A stretch of 64,000 nucleotides of DNA from Phycisphaeraceae bacterium (GCA_019636755.1 JAHBWZ010000001.1:62001-126000), one strand, 5' to 3'. Shown: positions 31,951 to 42,375, numbered from the stretch's first letter. Made by a program: numbers and translations. Notes: generated from the sequence alone by a model not told the origin.

Positions 31951-34900
31951 ATGCGACGATCCACCGCTTCGAAGTCGAACCGCTCATCTCCGGCTCGAAC
32001 GACAGGAGATTCGCGGCGTGCGGGCCCTCGTCGCGTCGCTGCGGCTGGCGTTGGTGCGCTCGTGCTCGTGGCGGCGGTCGCCAACACGGTCTCGACGAAC
32101 GGCACCGCAAACGCGTCATCATCATCATCAACCGTCGCCCGGGCCCTGTCGACGTCGGCGATCAGCTTGTTCACAAATTGGCAAACGACTCTCCACAATG
32201 GCGAGAACGTCTGGGTGCCGGATCCGGACCCGTGCTCCTGGACTTGGTCCGACCTGCTCTCTGGCTCGGAGACCAAGAACGGCTCTGCGTACTCCGGCGC
32301 ACAGAAGGCCGCCCTCTACGACCTGTGGCTCGACGACTGCGGCGGCCCAGGCTGGGATCCGCCCACCGATCCGCCGTCGCTTCCCGGCGGCGACCTCCCC
32401 GTCCCGTCACCCGATGCGCCGGATCCGCTCTGCATGGGGTTCCCGTGCGACCCGGAGCCCGAGCCGGGGCCGGCGCCAGAGAACGATCGCCCCGGTCCGA
32501 TCCTCTGCGACGGCGTCGGCTGCGGATGGCCGGAGCCGGCCCCGCCCCCGGGCGACGGCCAACCCTCGCCGCTTGACCTGTGCATGGGTGTCGGTTGCCC
32601 GGACCTCTTCAATCCACCGCCGCCCCCACCGTCGCCCCCAGGGCCGAACCCTTGGGAGCTGTGCAACGGCATCGGGTGCCCCGGCTTCGACGACGGGCCC
32701 GGTTACACCGGCGGCGACGGATGCGATGGGGGCGGCGGATGCCTGAGCATCGATCCCGAAGACTGTGGCCAGGCGCCCCCGGGGGGAACGCCACCGCTCT
32801 CGCCGCCTTCGCCGCCGCAGTTCCCGCCGAGCTTCACGCCGCCGCCTGCGCCCCTCTACATGGGTGGGCCCGGTAGCCCGGTCGCGACGCCGTATCCCGT
32901 CAGCTTCGCCTACGGCACGAAGCATGAGAGCACCGTCGATCTCGTCGTGGCGCTCACGGGGCGCGACTTCGTCCTCAGCCGCTCGTACTCGAGCAAGCCC
33001 GACATGGGCGGCTCCAACCTCATCGGCGCCAACTGGTCGCTGAACATCTTCCAGTTCCTCGAGGAGATCTCAGGGAGCTCGCCGTCGCGAGTGCGCATCG
33101 CGACGCCCGCCGGCGGCGGCCGCACGTTCGAGTACGACGCGACGAGCGGCTTCTGGCTTCCGCCGGGGCCGAGCTCGCAGTACGTCATCAAGTCAACCCT
33201 GAGCGTCGGCAGTTCGACGTGGCCCACCTGGCGCCTCATCGAGCCCGGCCGCTGGTCGGTCGACTTCTACCGCGACTGGGAATCGGGCGACGGCTCCGCG
33301 TCGGACCCCGATGACTACCTCCACGGCCTCGTGCTCCAGATCCGCGACGTCTACGAGACCAACAAGAAGACCTTCACCTACTACGTCCCCAACGATGGCA
33401 ACGGCGACCCCGGAAGCTACGTCGCCCGCGTTGAGACGATCTGGCTCAACGGTGACAGCGCGTCGAACGCCGCAGCCGGCGTGTACTTCACCTGGCATGA
33501 ACTCCCGGACGAGAACCTCGGGCGGCTCGAGAGTGTGGTCGTCAAGCGCGACCTCGGCGGCACGCCGACCGAGACCCAGAAGGTCGAGTACACCTACAAG
33601 ACGACGGGCGACGGGCATCACGCGTCGGTCGGCACCGAAGGCGATCTGATCCAGGTCGTGAAGTCGGTGCTCGTCGATCGGGCGCCGAGCGGCTCCCAGC
33701 CGTGGCACGCCGTCGTCACGCAGTACCGCTATCACGGCGGCACGACGAATGAGTCGGGAACGGACACCGACAGCGACGGCTTTGCCTACGAATCCGGTTC
33801 GGATCATCAGCTCAAGCTCGTCCTCATGCCGGAGCAGATCGAGTTCGGCGCGCAGAAGGACCTCGCCGGCTCCGGCTCGCCGATCGACACCGCGGTGCGC
33901 GACTGGGCGGACGACCTGCTCGATCTCGCCGATGGCGCCACGGCATTCACGGTCGATTCCGAGAACTTCAAGGTCATGGACATGGCCGCCAAGGTCGTCG
34001 AGACCTACGAGGCCTCGACCGGCGGCGAGGAGGGCCGTGTGCTCACGCAGCACCTCCAGTCCGCGTGCGGATGCAGCAGCGGCTCCGCCCAGGGGCTGGA
34101 ACTCGCCTACAGCTACTCCGAGGCCTCGAGCCCCGACAGTGACTACGCGAGCACGACCAGGGTCGAGTACTGGAAGGACGGCGACGCCTCTCCGTTCCTG
34201 ACGTACGTCTACGACCTGATCCAGTACGACATCGCGCAGGGCGACACGGAAGCGCCCAGCTACTACCTCCAGAACATGGTGGTGGAGAAGGATGCCGGCG
34301 CGCGCTGGGTCGTGCGCGCCGAGTACGACGGTACGACGCACGCGCGGATCCGCATGATCTCGCCGTCGGCCGTCTCGAACTACCAGATCGTCAGCGGCGA
34401 GCCGGTCGTCACGAAGCGGACCACCGACGGCCTCGTCATCGAGTACGACTACACAAGCGACTTCCGCCTGACGAAGACGACGCTGCGCAAGGGAACGTCC
34501 GGCGAGCCGAACGTCATCACCGAGACGACCTACGGCGACTCGTCCCGCCCCTGGCTCCCGACGAAGCTCGACATGTACCGGGCGGAGTTGTTCACCACCG
34601 GCGGGAACACGTCCTCCACCGACCGGCAGACGACCATCCTCCGCTACGGCTTCCACTCCGGCGACCAGATCGCCTGGATCGAGACCGAGTACGAAGCCGA
34701 GGCCGCGGGCGAGAATGGCCCGGGCGGCTCCCATTTCGCACACTCGTTCTTCGATACGCGTGGCCGCAACCACTGGACGCGCCAGGGTGACGACGTCCTC
34801 ATCAAGCGAACCTACGACGACGACACCGGCGCGGTGGTGTCGATCGAGGCGAACGTCGGGACCACCGGCCTTCCCAGCCACTCCGGCACCACCGGCGGAA

Positions 34901-37900
34901 GCTGGTCGGGACGAAACGCAAGCGGCGGCTCGCTGACGACCAGCTACACCTACGACCGCCTCGGGCGCATCCTGTCGATGACGACGCCGTCCGGAGTCGT
35001 GCAGCGCTACGCCCGCGAGCTCAAGGCGTTCCCAGACAAGAGCGGATCCGTCCCCGATGGCCGCCCCGGGATCCTCTACTTCGCGCAGACGACGTTGCCG
35101 TTCCAGGTGCCGGGCGCGAGCCCGACGGCGTTCACCGGACCGGCGGCCGTTCACCTCATCTCCGCCGGAAGCAAGGTCGTTCGGGCCACCGATCACACAC
35201 TCACTTCGGCCACCGGCGCCTACGGCTCGATCTTCTCCGGCTACGACTTCGATCTCGATACCGAGATCGCGCGCGCGACCGTGGAGCACTCCCTCACCGG
35301 TCTCGTCAACGCAAGCACGATCTGGCACGACCTGGCCGAGCAGGGCGACGGCGGCGGGCGCTACACGACGGAGTACTCGTACGACGACCTCGGCCGGCTC
35401 GAGACGGTCACGGAACCGAACGACAACGTCACGAAGTACCTCTACGACGCCCGCAGCCGAGTGGCCGAGATCCAGGTGGGCGTCGATGGCGGCACGCTCC
35501 AGACGGTCACCGAGTACTTCTACGACAGTGGCGGGACGACGACGCCCGGGGTCGGCGATGGCGTCGTCACGCTCGTCCGCCAGCACACTGGCGAGACGGC
35601 CAATCCGTACCGCGACACCAAGTTCACGTACGACTACCGCAGTCGCCTGGTCAAGTTCGAGAACGCCGCGGCGCCGCATGCGTTCTTCGTCTACGACAAC
35701 CTGAACCGCGTCACGAAGGCGGCGCTCTTCAGCTCGTTGCCCACGGGCAGCACGCCCTCCGACATCGACACGAACCTCTCGTCGCGCGGCATCTACGCCG
35801 AGACCGGCTACAGCCAGCGCGGTCTCCCCTACGTGCAGCGCATCGCGCTCGATCCGTCAAGTACGTCGAGCAACTTCCTCGAGACCCACACGTGGTACGA
35901 CCCGATCGGCCGTGTCGTCGCGGCCTGGGGCCCCAACGCGCCCGGAACCAAGGTCACCTACAACGCGCTCGGGCAAATCACGAACGCCTACGTCACGGAC
36001 CGCGGCGGCGACGGTCTCGCCGGCTCGGGCAGCCACGCCCACGTCTACGCCTCCTACGCCGCGAACCTGACGGACGATGTCGTCTTCGAGGAAACTGAGT
36101 ACGACTACCGGACGGGCGAGGGGCTGCTCGACCTCGTCACGACGCGCATCCGCGCGCACGATACGCCGGAGACGAAGACGGGCGCGCTCTCGGCATTCAC
36201 GGGTGGTGACGCCGACTACGTCATCACGAGCTTCACCGGCGCCGAGTACGACACAGCCGATCGCGTCGTCGGCGTCGTCGACTTTGGCACGAACCAGAGC
36301 GGCTTTGCCTCGGGCGGCTCCGCGCCGACGTTGAACTCCGCCACGCCGCCACAGTGGAACACGAGCTCCGATGACATCCGCGTGACGATGACGTACGACG
36401 GCAGCGGTCACGTGGAGACGATGACCGATCCCCTCACGCGCGTGACGAAGCTCATCCACGACGCAATGGGACGCCAGGTCGCAACGATCGAGAACTACCA
36501 GAACGCGGTCGTCTCCTGGAGCACGGCCAACTCGCAGTGGCAGGTCACGGACGCCACGAATCCCGGAGCCACCGATGAGGACCGCGTGACGAGCGTCGCG
36601 TACCTGATCACGCAGAACAAGGTCAAACAGGTCGCGCACGAGCTCGACGGAACCGGCGCCGACACACCCCAGGTCACCGAGTACCGGATGGCCGCGTCTG
36701 ACGGCGAGAGCTCCGAGGACCTGGCCGCGCCGAGCGGTCTCGTCCGCCGGATTGTCTATCCCGATACCGAGTCCACGCTGGACGATTACTCGATCGTCTT
36801 CGCGTACAACCGCCTCGGCGAGGCCCGGTGGACGCAGGATCAGAACGGCACGCAGCACGAGCTGACGCGCGACGTGGCCGGCCGGGTCACGCTGGACGAG
36901 GTCGCGGCCTTCGGCACTGACATCGACCAGACGATCGACCAGATCGCGGCGACCTACGACAGCTTCGGCCGCCCCAGCACCATCCGCTCGAAGGACGGTT
37001 CCACCGTCAAGAACGCGGTGCAGATCACCTACACCGACACCTGGCAGATCGAGGACGTCATCCAGGCGGTCCAGGGCGACATCCAGCAGGGCACACCGCG
37101 CGTCACCTACGGATACGCCACGAGCCACGCGGGCCAGACGCACGGGAACTTCGACCGCGTTTCGAGCGTCACGTATCCCGATGGCTCCGTCGTCGATGTC
37201 GTGTTCGAGCCGGACTTCGTCGGATCGCACACGCCCGATTACCGCATCAGCCGCGCGATCGGGCTCAAGCTAGACGGCGCGCAGGTCGTGGGTTACGAGT
37301 ACCTCGGGCTCGGGGCGCCGGCCGTCGTGGACTATCCGGTTCCCGACGTCCGCCTCGACCGCTCGCTCGCGTTCGACGGCTCCACGACGACGGGCTCCTA
37401 TCCTGGGCTCGATCGCTTTGGACGCGTCGTTCGCCATACGTGGGCCGACGGCGCGATCGCCCCCGGTAGCGGCGCCGGCGCGGGCTATCCGACGATCCCG
37501 CCGATCGTCTCGCTCGGCTTCTCCTACGACAAGAACGGGAACATCCTCGAGAAGTGGGACGCTCGGCCCGGCGCCAAGCGGTCCGACGACTGGGAGTACG
37601 AGCTCGATGACCTCGACCGTCTCGCCGAGGCGAAGAAGGGCCAGCACGGCAGCACCTATCCGACTGTGGCCGGGTCGCAGCAGTGGGCGCTCGACGTCAT
37701 CGGCAACTGGGATCAGCACGATCTCGATCTCGTCACGCTCGGCTCGTATGGCGACAACGGTGACACGCGGTACGAGGGTACCTTCACGGCCGCCAACGAG
37801 CTCGACAGCCTGGACGAGACGCTGTTCCCGGCCAGCCCGACGACGCTCGACCTCGTCTACGACAACGCGGGGAACCTGCGCGAGCAGCCGTTGACGACGA

Positions 37901-39918
37901 GCCTGAGCCGACGGTTCACGCACGATGCCTGGGGCCGACTGGTCAAGGTCGAGACCGGCTCGGGCAGCACCTGGGCCACGAAGGGCGAGTACGAATACAA
38001 CGGACTCTCGATGCGCTGCGTGAAGCGCCTCGACGATCCGAACGATCCGACGAGCGGAATCGACGAGCAGCGGCTGCTCTATTACTCGGGCCAGTGGCAG
38101 ATCGTCGCGGAGCACATCGACGACGGCTTCAGCGGCGGCTCGCACGCGACCGACCGGATCGTCCAGCACGTCTGGGGCCTGCGCTTCATCGACGATCTCG
38201 TGCTCTCGCGCGAGGACGCGAATGCCGATGGCGATTACGAGGATTCCCTGGGCACCACCGCTGACTCGACGCGCTACGCGCTGACCGATCACCAGTCTAC
38301 CGTGATCGCACTCATCTCGGACACGGGTACGCTCCTTGAACGCGTCACGTATACACCGTACGGCGAAGCGCGGCACCAGTGGCGCAAGGACGTGGACGGC
38401 GACGGCGACGTGGACTCGGCAGACCAGACCGCGGCGAGCGCCGGAACGGGGAGCATCTGGCAGAGCGTATACAACGTCGATGCCGATCTCGACCGCGACG
38501 GCGACGTGGATCGCACGGACACGCAGCAGATCGGGGCGAACTCGTACATGGCAGCGCTGGCGCCGGGCGTCCTGAGCGCGCCGGGCGTCGGGAACACGAT
38601 CGGCTTCTGCGGCTACGTCTTCAACCCGGAGATCGGCGGGTCGGGAATCTACACCGTGCGCTTCCGGCACTACGACCCCGCGCTTGGCCGCTGGCTCGAG
38701 CGCGATCCGGCGGGGTACGTGGATTCGATGAGCCTGTATGGGTATGGGTGGGGTCAGCCTTTGGGCGGCGCAGATCCCTACGGGCTTGGTTGGGGCGACT
38801 TCTGGGGAGGCGTTGTCGAGGGCGCAGCAGGCGGCCTGCTCCTTGGTGCGATTGCGGCCACCGGACCAATCGGTGCGGCAGTGGTTGCTGTCGTCGCAGT
38901 AGCGGCTGTCGCGTATACGGTCGGCGACATCATCGGCGAACATGTCTTCGGAGACGGCTACACAGAGGAAGAATGGTCGCGGTTGGGGGGCAACGTTGTC
39001 GGCGGCGCGATTGGTGGATACGCCGGGGGTCGAGCCGTTGGAGCGCTTCGCGGACGCCCAGGCCGGGTGGGTCGAGCGCTTCGGGGATTCCAGAACCTCC
39101 AATACCGAATCGTCAACGGCGTCAAGCAATTCTGGAATGCTCGACGCGGCCATTGGGTGACGGTGCGACGCCCGCCCGGAGCCGGAGCGTGCTTCGTTGC
39201 GGGCACATGCGTGTTGACGGCAGCCGGGCCGGTTCCGATCGAGCAGATTGATGCCGGCGATCAGGTGTGGGCTGTCGATGCCGAGACCGGCGAGTGGTCT
39301 CTCGCGACCGTTCTCGGCACGAGCGAACGACTCTATTCGGGGGCGATGGTCACAATCGAACTCGAGATGATCGACCTGGAGGGAAACGTCGACTACGAGA
39401 CGGTAGCGTGCACCGCCGGGCACCCGTTCCTCGTCAGCGAGGGCGACGATCTTGAGTCAAGGCCCGAGGCCCGGGAACTCACCGCCGACGAGCGGGGCGC
39501 GGCGAAGGTAGGACGCTGGACCGAGGCTCGCTGGCTTCGTATTGGAGATCGCTTCAAGACCAAGACCGGCTACTCAGCGACGGTCGTCGGGCTCACAATT
39601 CGACTGGAGCGGGAGAAAGTCCACAATCTGCTCGTCGAGGGAGAACACACCTACTCGGTTGGGCTGGCGGGCTTGGGAGTTCACAACAACACGTGCATCA
39701 CTTACGAGATACGGAGGAGACCCAAGCCTGGCAAGGATGGTGCCACGTCTCGGCACATCATTGAGCGGGAGAACGGAGAAGTCATCTCCGTAACTCACCA
39801 AGTGATCGACCCCCACTCCGGTCTGATCTTGCACCAGCACCAGACGCACATCGGCCGGTATGGCGGAGAGCGCTGCTTCCCAGAGCCGTGGCGCGGGTTT
39901 CCGACGGTCGATCGATGA
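31951..39918 (+). CDS. giant RHS/YD-repeat polymorphic toxin with HINT domain
   Basis: 2655 aa. A basic N-terminus and one hydrophobic segment (about residues 30-46) lead to a Pro-rich stalk with four C-x-G-x-x-C repeats (Cys at 161, 186, 211, 238). YD/RHS repeats run from about 310 to the core-end motif RFRHYDPALGRWLERDPAGY near 2236. Calcium-loop dockerin-like segments (DGDGDVDSADQ, DLDRDGDVDRTD) interrupt the repeats near 2150-2190. A Gly/Val membrane-like stretch follows. The HINT autoprotease domain starts at Cys2414 (CFVAGTCVLTAAG) and ends GVHNNT near 2580. The last ~74 residues, rich in His (THQVID, LILHQHQTHIG), form the toxin-like tip, family unknown. It overlaps the next gene by ATGA. 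Confidence 0.88.
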   Translation: MRRSTASKSNRSSPARTTGDSRRAGPRRVAAAGVGALVLVAAVANTVSTNGTANASSSSSTVARALSTSAISLFTNWQTTLHNGENVWVPDPDPCSWTWSDLLSGSETKNGSAYSGAQKAALYDLWLDDCGGPGWDPPTDPPSLPGGDLPVPSPDAPDPLCMGFPCDPEPEPGPAPENDRPGPILCDGVGCGWPEPAPPPGDGQPSPLDLCMGVGCPDLFNPPPPPPSPPGPNPWELCNGIGCPGFDDGPGYTGGDGCDGGGGCLSIDPEDCGQAPPGGTPPLSPPSPPQFPPSFTPPPAPLYMGGPGSPVATPYPVSFAYGTKHESTVDLVVALTGRDFVLSRSYSSKPDMGGSNLIGANWSLNIFQFLEEISGSSPSRVRIATPAGGGRTFEYDATSGFWLPPGPSSQYVIKSTLSVGSSTWPTWRLIEPGRWSVDFYRDWESGDGSASDPDDYLHGLVLQIRDVYETNKKTFTYYVPNDGNGDPGSYVARVETIWLNGDSASNAAAGVYFTWHELPDENLGRLESVVVKRDLGGTPTETQKVEYTYKTTGDGHHASVGTEGDLIQVVKSVLVDRAPSGSQPWHAVVTQYRYHGGTTNESGTDTDSDGFAYESGSDHQLKLVLMPEQIEFGAQKDLAGSGSPIDTAVRDWADDLLDLADGATAFTVDSENFKVMDMAAKVVETYEASTGGEEGRVLTQHLQSACGCSSGSAQGLELAYSYSEASSPDSDYASTTRVEYWKDGDASPFLTYVYDLIQYDIAQGDTEAPSYYLQNMVVEKDAGARWVVRAEYDGTTHARIRMISPSAVSNYQIVSGEPVVTKRTTDGLVIEYDYTSDFRLTKTTLRKGTSGEPNVITETTYGDSSRPWLPTKLDMYRAELFTTGGNTSSTDRQTTILRYGFHSGDQIAWIETEYEAEAAGENGPGGSHFAHSFFDTRGRNHWTRQGDDVLIKRTYDDDTGAVVSIEANVGTTGLPSHSGTTGGSWSGRNASGGSLTTSYTYDRLGRILSMTTPSGVVQRYARELKAFPDKSGSVPDGRPGILYFAQTTLPFQVPGASPTAFTGPAAVHLISAGSKVVRATDHTLTSATGAYGSIFSGYDFDLDTEIARATVEHSLTGLVNASTIWHDLAEQGDGGGRYTTEYSYDDLGRLETVTEPNDNVTKYLYDARSRVAEIQVGVDGGTLQTVTEYFYDSGGTTTPGVGDGVVTLVRQHTGETANPYRDTKFTYDYRSRLVKFENAAAPHAFFVYDNLNRVTKAALFSSLPTGSTPSDIDTNLSSRGIYAETGYSQRGLPYVQRIALDPSSTSSNFLETHTWYDPIGRVVAAWGPNAPGTKVTYNALGQITNAYVTDRGGDGLAGSGSHAHVYASYAANLTDDVVFEETEYDYRTGEGLLDLVTTRIRAHDTPETKTGALSAFTGGDADYVITSFTGAEYDTADRVVGVVDFGTNQSGFASGGSAPTLNSATPPQWNTSSDDIRVTMTYDGSGHVETMTDPLTRVTKLIHDAMGRQVATIENYQNAVVSWSTANSQWQVTDATNPGATDEDRVTSVAYLITQNKVKQVAHELDGTGADTPQVTEYRMAASDGESSEDLAAPSGLVRRIVYPDTESTLDDYSIVFAYNRLGEARWTQDQNGTQHELTRDVAGRVTLDEVAAFGTDIDQTIDQIAATYDSFGRPSTIRSKDGSTVKNAVQITYTDTWQIEDVIQAVQGDIQQGTPRVTYGYATSHAGQTHGNFDRVSSVTYPDGSVVDVVFEPDFVGSHTPDYRISRAIGLKLDGAQVVGYEYLGLGAPAVVDYPVPDVRLDRSLAFDGSTTTGSYPGLDRFGRVVRHTWADGAIAPGSGAGAGYPTIPPIVSLGFSYDKNGNILEKWDARPGAKRSDDWEYELDDLDRLAEAKKGQHGSTYPTVAGSQQWALDVIGNWDQHDLDLVTLGSYGDNGDTRYEGTFTAANELDSLDETLFPASPTTLDLVYDNAGNLREQPLTTSLSRRFTHDAWGRLVKVETGSGSTWATKGEYEYNGLSMRCVKRLDDPNDPTSGIDEQRLLYYSGQWQIVAEHIDDGFSGGSHATDRIVQHVWGLRFIDDLVLSREDANADGDYEDSLGTTADSTRYALTDHQSTVIALISDTGTLLERVTYTPYGEARHQWRKDVDGDGDVDSADQTAASAGTGSIWQSVYNVDADLDRDGDVDRTDTQQIGANSYMAALAPGVLSAPGVGNTIGFCGYVFNPEIGGSGIYTVRFRHYDPALGRWLERDPAGYVDSMSLYGYGWGQPLGGADPYGLGWGDFWGGVVEGAAGGLLLGAIAATGPIGAAVVAVVAVAAVAYTVGDIIGEHVFGDGYTEEEWSRLGGNVVGGAIGGYAGGRAVGALRGRPGRVGRALRGFQNLQYRIVNGVKQFWNARRGHWVTVRRPPGAGACFVAGTCVLTAAGPVPIEQIDAGDQVWAVDAETGEWSLATVLGTSERLYSGAMVTIELEMIDLEGNVDYETVACTAGHPFLVSEGDDLESRPEARELTADERGAAKVGRWTEARWLRIGDRFKTKTGYSATVVGLTIRLEREKVHNLLVEGEHTYSVGLAGLGVHNNTCITYEIRRRPKPGKDGATSRHIIERENGEVISVTHQVIDPHSGLILHQHQTHIGRYGGERCFPEPWRGFPTVDR

Positions 39919-40472
39919 GCGAGCCCCTGGCGATCTTACCTTGCTTCTTATCACTCGTTCGCATCCTCGTGTGCAGCGAGGATGTTGATGGCGTGACTGA
40001 CACTGGACTGGCGGAGCGAATCTCCATCGATGTCCTCGGGGTAACTGAACTGCAACTGGCTGATCCAAGAGTGGATGATGTGGTCACCGTGGCAAGCAAC
40101 CTGCGCAGTGGCCATTGGGGAGTGGATGGCGCCTCAGTTCTTCGTCGCGTATGTGACATCTTGCGCAGTCACGTTCCATTGGCGGAGGCTCGATCAACGA
40201 TCGTCCTACTAGAGCTCTCGCGAATCGTCGCCTCGGGTCGGATTACCTATGGAGATGCGATCCGGCTACACCAGTTGCATCCGCTCTCTCTGATCGGTGT
40301 ATTCGACGCCGCTACTGATACCTGCGTGAGGGACCTGCTCGCATTGCTGTTGATCATGCGAGACGAGTTGAACGATGGAATCGCAGCCGAGAGCGAGAGT
40401 CGTCCGGACCTCTTTGGCGACCTCATCCGTATCACTGGGTGCATCCGCCGTGCCTACTGCCAGTCGGCCTAA
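39915..40472 (+). CDS. putative immunity protein for the RHS toxin
   Basis: 185-aa, Leu/Ile-rich, predicted largely helical protein (for example LAEARSTIVLLELSRIVASG). There is no known domain. The assignment rests on position: its ATG overlaps the RHS stop codon (ATGA), it directly follows the variable toxin tip, and its base composition is more AT-rich than the RHS core, as expected for a swapped toxin-immunity cassette. It has no signal peptide, so it would act in the cytoplasm. Confidence 0.65.
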   Translation: MSEPLAILPCFLSLVRILVCSEDVDGVTDTGLAERISIDVLGVTELQLADPRVDDVVTVASNLRSGHWGVDGASVLRRVCDILRSHVPLAEARSTIVLLELSRIVASGRITYGDAIRLHQLHPLSLIGVFDAATDTCVRDLLALLLIMRDELNDGIAAESESRPDLFGDLIRITGCIRRAYCQSA

Positions 40473-40509
40473 CTCGCAGTCGTGTTCGAGGCATCAGGAT
40501 ACTGCCGCA

Positions 40510-42375
40510 GTGTGCTTGGCCGGCATCCACGCGATGTTCATGGTAGGCGGCTTCTTCGACGGCGCCCGCTTCGACCTCTCGACCGGCCTCAACTGCATCA
40601 TCGGCAACCGCGGCACGGGCAAGACCACGGCACTCGAACTCGTTCGTTACGCCCTCGACGACCTTGGCAACGACCCCAAGCAGCGGCGGCGCGTCGAGGC
40701 GCTCGTGCTGCAGAACCTCGGCGGCGGGCGGGCCGAGCTGGAGATCGAGACGGCCGACGGCATCCAGTACACGATCTCCCGCACGGCCGGTGACGCGCCG
40801 ATCGTTTACACCGCGGAAGGCGAGCCGACGACGGTGTCGATCGGTGCGGGCGGGATCTTCCGCGCCGAGATCTTCAGCCAGAATGAAGTGGAGTCCATCG
40901 CGAGCGACCCTCGATCGCAGCTCGAACTGCTCGATTCACTGCTTGGCGACGGGCTGCTCGACATCGAACGCCAGATTGCCGAAGCGCAGGCGGCGCTCGC
41001 GACCGCTGCCACGGGACTGATCGAGATCGAGCGGCAGAAGTCGGGTGCATCCGAGAAACTGAGTGAGCTTCCGGCGGTCGAGGAGGCGTTGCGGAAGCTC
41101 GGAGCATCGAGTGGCGAGTCCGGTGATGCGATCGACAAGGCGCACGCCGCAAAGGCGCTGCGTGATCGCGAGCGATCGGCGATCGATGAGACACTTGAGT
41201 TCCTGCGCGAGCTCCATGCGGACGTGACGCGAGTGAGCGGTGCAGTCACGGCCCATGTCTCGCGTACCTTCGATGACGAGCTGCTCGCCGGGCCGAATGC
41301 GGCGCTCCTTTGCGATGCTATCGAGAAGCTGAAGTCGCACGCCGAGAGCTTCGACCTCGCGATCGCGCAGGCAGCCGATGCCGTCATCGCCGCGGGGTGG
41401 GCGGTGCGGGAGGTGGAGGATCAACTCAAGACCGAGCATGCCAAGCAGGAGACGGAGTTCCGCAAGCTGATCGAGAAGCACAAGGAGGCGCAGCAGCAGT
41501 CTGCCGAGCGAGCGAAGCTCGAGAAGAAGCGGAATGCCCTCAAGGCCGCGGGACGGTCGGCGTCCGATCTCGAAGCGAAGGTGACGGCCAGGCGCACCGA
41601 GCGAGCCGAGATGCTCCGGCACCTCTCCGAGTTGCGGGACCGGCGGTTCCGGCTGCGATCAGAGAAGGCGGCCGAGATCACCGAGCGGCTCGACCCGGAC
41701 ATCCGCGTGCGCGTCGAGCAGTTCGGGAACCGCGACGTCTACCGAGCGGCGCTCGAGGAGCAGCTCTCCGGAGCGAGCATCAACCGCAAGGTCGTCGCGA
41801 ACCGGATCGCGGACCAGGTCGCCCCGGCCGAGTTTGCGGACATCGTCCGGCGCCGCGATGAGCAGGAACTCATCGACAAGGCGGGCATCAACCCCAACCA
41901 GGCGATCGCCGTCATCGAGGCGTACGCCGATCGCATGCGGCAATGCGAGCTGGAGACGGTCGAGCTGACGGACCGGCCGTCGATCGAACTCCTCGATGGC
42001 GAGGTCTACAAGGACTCCCTGTCGCTCTCGACCGGCCAGAAGTGCACGGCGATCCTCCCGATCATCATGCTCGACAGCGCGAATCCGCTCCTGATCGACC
42101 AGCCGGAGGACAACCTGGACAACCGGTTCATGGTCACGACGATCGTGAACAGCATCCGGAAGGTCAAGTCCCGGCGCCAGCTCATCTTCGTCACCCACAA
42201 CCCCAACATCCCGGTGCTCAGCCAGGCTGACCGGGTGTTCGTGCTGGCGTCCGACGGGCGCCAGGGCCGGATCGCCCGGGTTGGCACGGTGGACGATTGC
42301 CGAGAAGATATCGTGACGCTGCTCGAGGGCGGTCGCGACGCGTTCATGGAGCGGAAGGAGCGATACGGGTACTGA
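40510..42375 (+). CDS. SMC-like/ABC-type ATPase with coiled coil
   Basis: 621 aa from GTG 40510 (AGGA about 11 nt upstream). TTG 40516 or ATG 40534 are alternatives, but the strand GIHAMFMVGGFFDG that normally precedes Walker A argues for an upstream start. Walker A is GNRGTGKTT (about 32-40), a long coiled coil spans about 150-440, the signature is LSTGQK (about 506), Walker B LLIDQPEDNLD (about 527-537) and the H-loop THNPN. The arrangement resembles the ATPase half of TrlF-type and other anti-phage or DNA-surveillance ATPases. The next gene starts inside its stop codon (TGATG), so the two are coupled. Confidence 0.85.
   Translation: MCLAGIHAMFMVGGFFDGARFDLSTGLNCIIGNRGTGKTTALELVRYALDDLGNDPKQRRRVEALVLQNLGGGRAELEIETADGIQYTISRTAGDAPIVYTAEGEPTTVSIGAGGIFRAEIFSQNEVESIASDPRSQLELLDSLLGDGLLDIERQIAEAQAALATAATGLIEIERQKSGASEKLSELPAVEEALRKLGASSGESGDAIDKAHAAKALRDRERSAIDETLEFLRELHADVTRVSGAVTAHVSRTFDDELLAGPNAALLCDAIEKLKSHAESFDLAIAQAADAVIAAGWAVREVEDQLKTEHAKQETEFRKLIEKHKEAQQQSAERAKLEKKRNALKAAGRSASDLEAKVTARRTERAEMLRHLSELRDRRFRLRSEKAAEITERLDPDIRVRVEQFGNRDVYRAALEEQLSGASINRKVVANRIADQVAPAEFADIVRRRDEQELIDKAGINPNQAIAVIEAYADRMRQCELETVELTDRPSIELLDGEVYKDSLSLSTGQKCTAILPIIMLDSANPLLIDQPEDNLDNRFMVTTIVNSIRKVKSRRQLIFVTHNPNIPVLSQADRVFVLASDGRQGRIARVGTVDDCREDIVTLLEGGRDAFMERKERYGY

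Noticed and set aside
33193-39423. Several long minus-strand frames (828, 457 and 717 aa)
   Set aside because: Antisense of the RHS repeats; their regularity only mirrors the YD repeats.
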